A stretch of 64,000 nt of DNA from Novimethylophilus kurashikiensis (lineage in GTDB: Bacteria; Pseudomonadota; Gammaproteobacteria; Burkholderiales; Methylophilaceae): contig NZ_BDOQ01000018.1 in the NCBI RefSeq assembly GCF_003112435.1, forward strand, positions 1 through 64,000. The letters are read 5' to 3'. Every line of letters begins with the position of its first letter. Positions within the stretch are counted from its first letter, which is position 1. The notes beneath the pieces were generated by a model. That model searched no databases. It was not told where the DNA came from and saw only the letters and a program-made list of their open reading frames with translations. Position numbers and translations under genes: made by a program. Below are positions 37,893 through 45,013 of the stretch, in pieces.

Positions 37893-37931
37893 GTCGGGAT
37901 TTTACTGCAAAGCGCTGAACCCAAAAAGAAA

Positions 37932-37949
37932 ACCCGCCGGGAGGCGGGT
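37932..37949 (-). terminator. Terminator after the TonB-dependent receptor gene
   Basis: ACCCGCC (37932-37938) pairs with GGCGGGT (37943-37949); on the minus strand it is followed by TTTTCTTTTT. It isolates the receptor gene from flhB. Confidence 0.85.
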
Positions 37950-37967
37950 CATGTATATAGGGATTGG

Positions 37968-40145
37968 CTAGAAGCGATAGCTGGCATTCAAGCCCAATAA
38001 CCATGAGCGAGGCGTACCGGGCTCATAATATCGGCCGTTGAGGTCGCCCACGCGGATGGAGCTGACATAGTTCTTGTCGAAAATATTGTCCACGCGCAGG
38101 AATTCCGCCAGTGTCCATTGTTGTACTTGCTGGGTGAAACCGCCGCGCCAATTGACGAGGGTATAACTTGCAGCGGTTTCTGTATTGAGATCGTTGACAT
38201 AAGCCTTGCTGTTATAGCGCGTCTCGAAGGCCGTGCTGAAACCGAGCGGCGCATATTTCCAGGAGAGCTCGGCATAAGCGCTGGAGCGATACACGCCCGG
38301 GATCTTGTTGCCGCTATCGACCGTTGCTACGCCTAGGCCTTTACCAAGGTTGCAGGGCGTCTCAGAACAGGTTGTGAAGGTGTCTCGATATTCGGCACTG
38401 ATCCAGGTGTAGGCCGAATAGAAGTTGAACCCATGGGCCAATGCCGCATCCAGCGAAGCCTCCAGTCCGTGTCGTTCGGAACTGCCCGCATTTTGATAGG
38501 CAGCGCGACCGCTTTGATTGGTTGCAATCACGATTTCGTCATCCGTATCGATCTTGAACCAGGCTACATTCAAGCGTGCCGAATCACCCAACATCGTTTT
38601 AACACCCACCTCGTAATTCCTGCTCTTGCTGGGCTTGAGATCGAAATTGAGTCCGGCTTTAGTTAAATCCGGTCGATAAGCCATTTCAACGAAGGTCGGT
38701 GTTTCGAATCCTTTTCCTGCATTGACGTACACATTTGTCTGCTCCGTCAGTCGATACAGCACCCCTGCGACGGGCGTTGTCGCGGAATAGGTGGCCGTCC
38801 CGCTGTCGTCAAGATTGCCGGTGCGTATGTAATGATCGTTGGAATCGAAGTGGACTCGGGTGTGGCGAACGCCTGCAGTCAGCGACCAATTCTTGTTGGG
38901 GTCCCAACTGGCTTGGGCATATTGGTCGAAATTGGAAACCGTATCCGTCTCGTCCCGGCGTAGTGCACCTTTGACACCCAACAGGCTGCCGATGAAATTC
39001 TCATAGCCTTTGCGATCATCGGTCATGGTGTCGTAGTTGATCCCGACAGAGAGCGATACCGGTTGCCCGGCCAGGGTGTTCTTGTGCGTCCAGCGCAGGT
39101 CAGTGCCGCCGAAATCGCGGTCGATCTCGGCAACTCCGCCGCCGTGTTTGGGTGACGCTTGCAGTGTCGGGCTGATCGATTGGAATTGCAGGTTGTACCG
39201 CGTACCGTAATACCCCAGCACATGCACTTGGTTGTGGTCGTCGATGCCGTATTCCCAATCAAGCCCAGCTTGTTGGTGTCGCCGATTGACGCGCGTGTTG
39301 AATTTTTCGGCATCTGTGCCGGCTTGCTTTGGATCTTGCTTGAACTGGGTCTTGTCGAGGCCAAGCGGATCCTTGGTATCGGGTTGGTTAAGCGAGTCTG
39401 CGATCAAGGTCAGGCTGGAATTGCCGCCAAAGTCGTAACGAACCTTAGCATGACCGGTGTCGCGTGTTGCGTCGCTGTGCTGTCGATAGCCGTCCGTGCT
39501 TAAGTGGTTGGCGTTGAAGGTGTAATTGAGTGGGCCACCCTGTCCGCCTAAACTAAGACTATCGCGCTGCGTATTGTAGCTGCCGAATTCAACACCTCCT
39601 CCGATCGTCAAGTCCGGCGGGCCGTCCTTCGTAAAAATCTGCACCACACCGCCGGACGAGTTGCCATAGAGCGCAGAAAAAGGGCCTCGCAGGAATTCGA
39701 CACGGCTCGCAGAATCTAGGTTGAAGGTCCCGGTCTGGCCTTGCCCGTCCGGCATGGACATGGGAATGCCGTCGGCATACAGCCGAACGCCGCGTACTCC
39801 AAATGCTGAGCGTGCGCCAAAGCCGCGCGTCGAGATGGCAAGGTCCTGGGCGTAATTGTTACGATTGCCAATATTGACGCCGGGTATGCGGGCGGCCGTT
39901 TCCGACAAATTGATCTGCGCTTGGCCGTCGCGTAGTGTTTCCCCGCTGACGGCGTCAATGGACATGGGGAGGTCGAAACTATTGGTTTCCTGCCGGGTGC
40001 CCGTCACGACGACTGGCGCTATCACAACGTTGCGATTTGCAAGGTCATTACCTTCCGGCGTTGCTTCCGGGGCAGGGGAGTCTGCCATTGCAGTGGAAGC
40101 CATGCTTGCAGCCAGGGCAAGAACGATTGTGCGATGAGCCATCAT
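37968..40145 (-). CDS. TonB-dependent outer-membrane receptor
   Basis: 725-residue receptor. Signal peptide about 1-22 (A-M-A-D); TonB box in the A-P-V-V-V-T-G-T-R segment near 45-53; plug domain to about 190 with D-G-Q-G-Q-T-G-T-F and F-L-R-G-P-F-S-A-L-Y-G-N-S-S-G-G; then a 22-strand barrel ending S-Y-R-F. General architecture is that of siderophore and metal-chelate receptors. The ligand is not recognisable from the sequence. Nearby genes suggest iron, lanthanide or molybdenum complexes as candidates. Two ATGs (40145, 40142) are adjacent and the ribosome site lies in a hairpin. Confidence 0.92.
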   Translation of the reverse strand: MMAHRTIVLALAASMASTAMADSPAPEATPEGNDLANRNVVIAPVVVTGTRQETNSFDLPMSIDAVSGETLRDGQAQINLSETAARIPGVNIGNRNNYAQDLAISTRGFGARSAFGVRGVRLYADGIPMSMPDGQGQTGTFNLDSASRVEFLRGPFSALYGNSSGGVVQIFTKDGPPDLTIGGGVEFGSYNTQRDSLSLGGQGGPLNYTFNANHLSTDGYRQHSDATRDTGHAKVRYDFGGNSSLTLIADSLNQPDTKDPLGLDKTQFKQDPKQAGTDAEKFNTRVNRRHQQAGLDWEYGIDDHNQVHVLGYYGTRYNLQFQSISPTLQASPKHGGGVAEIDRDFGGTDLRWTHKNTLAGQPVSLSVGINYDTMTDDRKGYENFIGSLLGVKGALRRDETDTVSNFDQYAQASWDPNKNWSLTAGVRHTRVHFDSNDHYIRTGNLDDSGTATYSATTPVAGVLYRLTEQTNVYVNAGKGFETPTFVEMAYRPDLTKAGLNFDLKPSKSRNYEVGVKTMLGDSARLNVAWFKIDTDDEIVIATNQSGRAAYQNAGSSERHGLEASLDAALAHGFNFYSAYTWISAEYRDTFTTCSETPCNLGKGLGVATVDSGNKIPGVYRSSAYAELSWKYAPLGFSTAFETRYNSKAYVNDLNTETAASYTLVNWRGGFTQQVQQWTLAEFLRVDNIFDKNYVSSIRVGDLNGRYYEPGTPRSWLLGLNASYRF

Positions 40146-40146
40146 C

Positions 40147-40176
40147 AGGACCTTTAAATTAAGATAATAAAGTCCT
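40147..40176 (-). promoter_or_regulatory. Leader hairpin covering the ribosome-binding site of the TonB-dependent receptor
   Basis: In the mRNA, AGGAC-UUUA pairs with UAAA-GUCCU, with one bulged G, around an 11-nt A/U-rich loop. The 3' arm contains the AAAGG Shine-Dalgarno, five bases before the ATG, so folding would hide the ribosome site. I see no named riboswitch or Fur box in it. Confidence 0.4.
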
Positions 40177-40239
40177 GTAATTATGGCGGTCTGTGCGGTA
40201 TTACACCATCAATAAAATCATGAATTAGAACAATGGTTT

Positions 40240-41508
40240 TTACACAATGCCTTCGAGCTGCTGCACCTGGACCGTGCTGCCTGCCTCGACATTACCGCAG
40301 GATTCTGGCAAGACGATAAAGCAGTTGGCTTCGCTCATCGACCGCAGAATGCCTGAGCCTTGATTACCAGTCACGGCGACAGTCCATTCGCCTTCTTCGC
40401 TCAGGCTTAATATTCCTCGTTGGAATTCAGTGCGCCCGGGTGCCTTGCGAATGGGCGTTGTACAACGCGCTTGCAGCAACGGTGCTGGACGGGCATCAGT
40501 TTGCCCCATCAGGAAGAGCAGCGCGTCACGCACGAATTGGTAGAACGTCACCATGACCGAGACTGGATTCCCCGGCAGGCCGAAATAATGGGCGTTGCCG
40601 ATTTTTCCGTAAGCCAGCGGACGTCCCGGTTTCATGGCGATTTTCCAGAACACCACCTGGCCCAACTGATTGAGCAATGTTTTCATGTAATCGGCTTCGC
40701 CCACCGAGACGCCGCCGCTACTCAGCACTGCGTCCGCTGATTGCGAGGCCTCCAGCAGTGCTCGTTCCAGCAGCGCTGGGTCGTCCCGCACCACGCCCAT
40801 ATCGATGACCTCTACACCCAGCCGTGTCAACATGCTGTAAATCGTGTAGCGGTTGCTGTCGTAGACCTGCCCGGTTTCAAGCGACTGGCCGATACCCGCC
40901 AATTCGTCCCCGGTGGAGAAGAAAGCTACGCGCAAACGGCGATAAACCTTGATCTCGCCGATGCCGAGGGAGGCAATGAGGCCGATATCGGCCGGGCGCA
41001 TCAAGTGCCCCACAGGCAACACGACTTGCCCGAGCTTCAGGTCTTCGCCGGCAAAACGACGGTTTTGTCCCGGCTTAGTGCCTGCGCCGAAGGTCACTTG
41101 TCCGTTTTCTGCCTTGGCATGTTCCTGCATGATGACCGTATCGGTGTTTTGCGGCATGACGGCGCCTGTCATGATACGCACGGCTTGGCCAGACTCTACC
41201 GGGCCTTCGTATGGCTTGCCGGCAAAAGCGGTGCCGATCACTTTAAGCGTCACCGTGCCTTCCGAGGGTAGGTCGCTGCTGTTGACCGCAAAGCCGTCCA
41301 TGGCCGAATTGTCATGGTTAGGGACGTTGCAGGGCGATTGGATAGCCTCAGCCAGCACGCGACCTAACGCCGCCTTGAGGTCAACGGTTTCCGTGGCTTG
41401 AACCGGATTGAGGTAGTCGCGAATGAAGCGGCGTGCCTTGTCGACTGGCATCGAATTGGGATCGTAGTCGTCGGCGCAGCTGGCCTGGATGAAATCGGGG
41501 GAGGTCAT
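40240..41508 (-). CDS. moeA: Molybdopterin molybdenumtransferase MoeA
   Basis: 422-residue MoeA that inserts molybdate into adenylylated molybdopterin. Conserved P-N-H-D-N-S-A-M-D-G-F-A, G-D-E-L, S-S-G-G-V-S-V-G-E-A-D and L-P-G-N-P-V-S motifs are present. I chose ATG 41508 because it forms an ATGA overlap with the mobB stop; longer reading frames need a TTG. Last gene of moaA-mobA-mobB-moeA. Confidence 0.96.
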   Translation of the reverse strand: MTSPDFIQASCADDYDPNSMPVDKARRFIRDYLNPVQATETVDLKAALGRVLAEAIQSPCNVPNHDNSAMDGFAVNSSDLPSEGTVTLKVIGTAFAGKPYEGPVESGQAVRIMTGAVMPQNTDTVIMQEHAKAENGQVTFGAGTKPGQNRRFAGEDLKLGQVVLPVGHLMRPADIGLIASLGIGEIKVYRRLRVAFFSTGDELAGIGQSLETGQVYDSNRYTIYSMLTRLGVEVIDMGVVRDDPALLERALLEASQSADAVLSSGGVSVGEADYMKTLLNQLGQVVFWKIAMKPGRPLAYGKIGNAHYFGLPGNPVSVMVTFYQFVRDALLFLMGQTDARPAPLLQARCTTPIRKAPGRTEFQRGILSLSEEGEWTVAVTGNQGSGILRSMSEANCFIVLPESCGNVEAGSTVQVQQLEGIV

Positions 41509-42062
41509 GGTGTTGCTTTCTTGAATGGCATCGGCTGCTGCTGGTGCAGCCAATCGAGTACGAAATCAGCGATGGCCGCAGGGGTGTTGAGGTCAAGCAC
41601 GGGCAAGGCTATCTCGACAGGACCGTCCGCGGCTACTGCGATAATGTGCGCGTCACTTGCAGCTTGCAATGGATTGCCGAGTACGGGGCGAAAAACTTCG
41701 ATCTTGGGGATGGCGGCCGACTTGAAGCCTTCCACAAGCACCAAGTCCACCTGGTCTGCATCGAGGTGGGGCAGCAGCTCACCAAGGGTCACTTCTTCCT
41801 CGTCGTTCTCGGTGCGTGACCGTTCTGTCATGAGTGCCCAACGCTTGTTGGAGCCCAACAGCATTTGTACCGCACCGGCTTCGCGCAAGCGATAGCTGTC
41901 CTTACCCGGCTGGTCGATGTCGAAAGTGTGATGCGCATGCTTGACCACCGATAACCGCACGCCGCGGGTAACAAGCAGCGGGATAAGGCTGGTGAGCAGC
42001 GTTGTCTTGCCGATGCCGCTGCCCCAGGCGCAAAAGCCGAGCACGGGTTTGCCGAAATTCAT
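41505..42062 (-). CDS. mobB: Molybdopterin-guanine dinucleotide biosynthesis adapter protein MobB
   Basis: 185-residue P-loop protein with Walker A G-S-G-I-G-K-T-T-L near residue 14 and the V-V-K-H-A-H-H-T-F-D-I-D-Q-P-G-K-D-S motif. It binds GTP and assists MobA. ATGA overlaps join it to mobA and moeA. Confidence 0.95.
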   Translation of the reverse strand: MNFGKPVLGFCAWGSGIGKTTLLTSLIPLLVTRGVRLSVVKHAHHTFDIDQPGKDSYRLREAGAVQMLLGSNKRWALMTERSRTENDEEEVTLGELLPHLDADQVDLVLVEGFKSAAIPKIEVFRPVLGNPLQAASDAHIIAVAADGPVEIALPVLDLNTPAAIADFVLDWLHQQQPMPFKKATP

Positions 42063-42628
42063 TTCACGGCGTCCAGTTCCTGCGGAGTATTGATATTCAT
42101 GAATGCTTCTGCCTCGTCGTCAAAATTGACTTCGACCAACTTTAAGGTCGCAAGCCAATCGCTCATTTTACGCCCGCCGGCGTCCAGAAACGCGGTCAAC
42201 GAGGGCAGCAGGTCTTGTCGGCATAGGCAAAACACCGGATGCAATTGCCCTTCAGTCTTGGCGGCAGCAAGCTGGGCATTATCTTTTTTTAACGCCGCGG
42301 AAAGCCGAGCAACAAGGTCGGACGGAAGAAAGGGCGAATCGCAGGGGGCCGTGGCGATTAGCGGATGTCGTGCATGTATTAGCCCTGCTTGCAAACCCGC
42401 TAGTGGTCCGGCAAACCTCGATGTTGCATCCTGAATGACGGGATAACCAAGCTTGGCGTACATCTCGATGTTTTGGTTAGCGTTGATGAACAACTCATCG
42501 ACCTGCGGAGCGAACCGTGCGGCGACATGGGCTGCCAACGGCTGACCTTTTAACGCAATCAAGCCTTTGTCCGTGCCGCCCATGCGTCGTCCCAGGCCGC
42601 CGGCGAGGAGGATGCCGCTGACATTCAT
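42059..42628 (-). CDS. mobA: Molybdenum cofactor guanylyltransferase MobA
   Basis: 189-residue nucleotidyltransferase with the L-A-G-G-L-G-R-R-M-G-G-T-D-K-G signature. It attaches GMP to molybdopterin, giving the MGD cofactor needed by the neighbouring formate dehydrogenase. Coupled to mobB by ATGA. Confidence 0.96.
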   Translation of the reverse strand: MNVSGILLAGGLGRRMGGTDKGLIALKGQPLAAHVAARFAPQVDELFINANQNIEMYAKLGYPVIQDATSRFAGPLAGLQAGLIHARHPLIATAPCDSPFLPSDLVARLSAALKKDNAQLAAAKTEGQLHPVFCLCRQDLLPSLTAFLDAGGRKMSDWLATLKLVEVNFDDEAEAFMNINTPQELDAVK

Positions 42629-42689
42629 CGTGTGGGGGGGCGTGCGAGGATTGGGTTGCCGACAGGCAGTATTGACAGTGCAGCCAACA

Positions 42690-43685
42690 TCAGCCGCCCG
42701 TCATCGACATGAAGCGCACAACAGAAGGCTGGGCGCGACGGATATCGAAATCGTGGCCCTTGGGCTTGATCTGCATAGCGTCGATAATGGCTTGGCGCAA
42801 GGCGTCGTCGTCCTGGCCGCTGCGCAGGATGTGCATCAGGTCAACCTTGTCTTCCTGCCCCAGGCACAGGTAGAGCTCGCCTTTGCAGGTGACACGCACG
42901 CGGTTGCAGTCTTCGCAAAAATTATGGCTATGCGGCGAGATGAAGCCGATTTTGGTGCGGGTGCCGGCGACACGCCAGTATTTTGCCGGCCCGCCCGTGG
43001 TTTCCGCACTGGGCAACAAGTCATATTGCTCTTTAAGCAGACGTAGCGTTTCGTCGTTGCTGAACCAGCTGTTGGCGCGGCTGTGGTCGACTTCGCCGAG
43101 CGGCATTTCTTCGATGAAGGAAATATCCAGCTCGCCGCCGATAGCGAAATCGACCAGGTCGGTGAGTTCATGGTCGTTGATGCCGCGCATCATCACGGTG
43201 TTGAGCTTGATGTTGTCGAATCCGGCTTCTTTCGCGGCCTGAATGCCCGCCATGACTTTGTCTAACTCGCCTACTCGCGTGATTCGCTTGAACGTCTGAT
43301 CATCCAGGCTATCCAGGCTGATGTTGACGCGCTTGACGCCGGCTTCGCGCAAATCCTTGGCGTAGCGGGCCAGCTGGGAACCATTGGTGGTAAGTGTGAG
43401 TTCGTGCAGGCCTTCGAGATGGCCGATATCCTGGAACAGTTTGAGAGCATCCTTGCGCACCATCGGCTCACCGCCAGTGATGCGCACCTTGGAAACACCG
43501 AGGTCGACGAATGCACGCACGATGCGGCCGCATTCTTCTAGCGAGAGGATTTCCTCGCGTGGCAAAAATTCCATGTCTTCGCCCATGCAATACACGCAGC
43601 GAAAATCGCAGCGGTCGGTAATAGAAAGTCGAACATAGGTGACTTTCCTGCCGAAGCGGTCGATAAGGGCGGGTGTCGAGGACAT
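42690..43685 (-). CDS. moaA: GTP 3',8-cyclase MoaA
   Basis: 331-residue radical SAM enzyme starting the molybdenum cofactor pathway. The N-terminal C-D-F-R-C-V-Y-C motif binds the SAM-type 4Fe-4S cluster. The second cluster ligands are C-E-D-C and a later C in the C-K-G-E-L-Y-L-C segment. The essential C-terminal G-G is present. First of the moaA-mobA-mobB-moeA run; moaC, moaD, moaE are not in the window. Confidence 0.97.
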   Translation of the reverse strand: MSSTPALIDRFGRKVTYVRLSITDRCDFRCVYCMGEDMEFLPREEILSLEECGRIVRAFVDLGVSKVRITGGEPMVRKDALKLFQDIGHLEGLHELTLTTNGSQLARYAKDLREAGVKRVNISLDSLDDQTFKRITRVGELDKVMAGIQAAKEAGFDNIKLNTVMMRGINDHELTDLVDFAIGGELDISFIEEMPLGEVDHSRANSWFSNDETLRLLKEQYDLLPSAETTGGPAKYWRVAGTRTKIGFISPHSHNFCEDCNRVRVTCKGELYLCLGQEDKVDLMHILRSGQDDDALRQAIIDAMQIKPKGHDFDIRRAQPSVVRFMSMTGG

Positions 43686-43910
43686 GGGCGCGATAAGCAG
43701 CGGTCAATATGAAGGTCGGGTCATTCTAGGAGCTTCTTCCAAACGAAACAACGCAACGGCAGAAGCTTAATTAGCTGAGTATTTTACTCAATTATTAGAC
43801 TCAGGTCATCCGGCCGAAAGTTCATTCCGTCCATGGGGAATTTGATGCCACCGCGGAATGGTTAAGTGTTTTGCTTGTAGCAAACTGGGGCTTAGGCAAG
43901 AAGCGGAATC
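43686..43910. other. 225-bp intergenic region between fdsD and moaA with inverted repeats
   Basis: No gene is supported here. It holds a 15-bp hairpin sequence (TGAGTA, TTT, TACTCA) and a 7-bp inverted repeat with a 24-nt loop (CATTCCG at 43823-43829 and CGGAATG at 43854-43860). No T-tract terminator is evident for the fds operon. It probably contains the moaA promoter or leader; I could not match it to the known Moco RNA motif. Confidence 0.4.
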
Positions 43911-44132
43911 CTAGACCAGCAAGCCGCGATGTTCTTTAATAGCCGCGTTGACGATTTCATTCAGTTCAGTGCCGCTTTCTTCCGAGTAGGCCACGATGGC
44001 CTTGCGCATGCGTGGGTCCCAAAAACGCTTGATGTGGCTAGCAATGTCTTGCTCGGCTTGCTTGCGGTCTGGCTCGGCTTCGAAGAATTGGCCGATCTGG
44101 TTCGCCATTTTGACGAGGTTTTCGATATCCAT
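43911..44132 (-). CDS. fdsD: Formate dehydrogenase subunit delta
   Basis: 73-residue protein starting M-D-I-E-N-L-V-K-M-A-N-Q-I-G-Q-F-F, typical of the small delta subunit of NAD-dependent formate dehydrogenases. In homologues it stabilises or assists cofactor insertion. Last gene of fdsGBA-fdhD-fdsD. Confidence 0.92.
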   Translation of the reverse strand: MDIENLVKMANQIGQFFEAEPDRKQAEQDIASHIKRFWDPRMRKAIVAYSEESGTELNEIVNAAIKEHRGLLV

Positions 44133-44175
44133 GAAATTCCTTGGTTTTTAGTCTTAACAATTCAATTCGTACGAT

Positions 44176-45009
44176 TCAATCCAAACGATGCGGATGGGTG
44201 TAAACAACGTGGCTGCGATGACGCGCAAATCCGATCAGCGTGAGTCCGGATTCCTCGGCAAGGTCGATCGCTAACCCTGTTGGGGCGGAGACAGCTGCGA
44301 GCAGTTCGATGCCTGCCGTTGCGGCTTTCTGTGCCATTTCGTAGCTTGCACGGCTGGTGATGAGTGCGAAGCCTTCCTGGGGCGAAACACCTTCGAGTGC
44401 CAGCTTGCCAACGAGTTTGTCCAACGCATTGTGTCGCCCGATATCTTCCTCTACCCACATCAGTTCGCCGTCTTGATTGGCCCACGCGGCCGCATGCACG
44501 GCTCCCGTAGCGGCTTGCAGTCGTTGCAAGCCGGGCAGGGCGTCGAGGGCTTTTTGCAAGACAGCTCGGCTGATTTTCAGCTTCTGCGTCGTCACCTTGG
44601 GATGGCGCTGCACTTGATCCAGGCTTTCGGTGCCGCACAAGCCGCAACCTGTGCGGCCAGCGAGGCTGCGTCGACGTTCCTTGAGGCCGGCGAAGCGTTC
44701 GGCGGAGATGGTCATTTGCAAGGCAATACCATGGCAATCGGGGACGACTTCCAGGTCGTACAATTCGGTACGGTTGCGCACGATACCTTCGGATAGGCTG
44801 AAGCCGAGCCCGAAGGGCTTGAGGCTGGTGGGGCTGGCAAGCATCACGGCGTGGGAGATGCCGTTGTAGACCATGGCTACCGGCACTTCTTCGATGACTT
44901 GATCGATCGCTTGAAGCATTTCCCCGCCTTGCCAGCGCGACACCATGCGGGCGCGCTGGACGGGGAATTGCGTATCTTCAGGGGCGGCGATGATCCGCGC
45001 AGCTTCCAT
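44176..45009 (-). CDS. fdhD: Formate dehydrogenase accessory sulfurtransferase FdhD
   Basis: 277-residue FdhD, which passes sulfur to the molybdenum site of formate dehydrogenase. The G-R-T-G-C-G-L-C-G-T-E segment carries the CxxC pair and a G-R-H-N-A-L-D-K motif follows. I chose ATG 45009 (M-E-A-A-R-I-I), 4 bp after the fdsA stop; upstream extension would run into fdsA. Confidence 0.95.
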   Translation of the reverse strand: MEAARIIAAPEDTQFPVQRARMVSRWQGGEMLQAIDQVIEEVPVAMVYNGISHAVMLASPTSLKPFGLGFSLSEGIVRNRTELYDLEVVPDCHGIALQMTISAERFAGLKERRRSLAGRTGCGLCGTESLDQVQRHPKVTTQKLKISRAVLQKALDALPGLQRLQAATGAVHAAAWANQDGELMWVEEDIGRHNALDKLVGKLALEGVSPQEGFALITSRASYEMAQKAATAGIELLAAVSAPTGLAIDLAEESGLTLIGFARHRSHVVYTHPHRLD

Positions 45010-45013
45010 CCGA

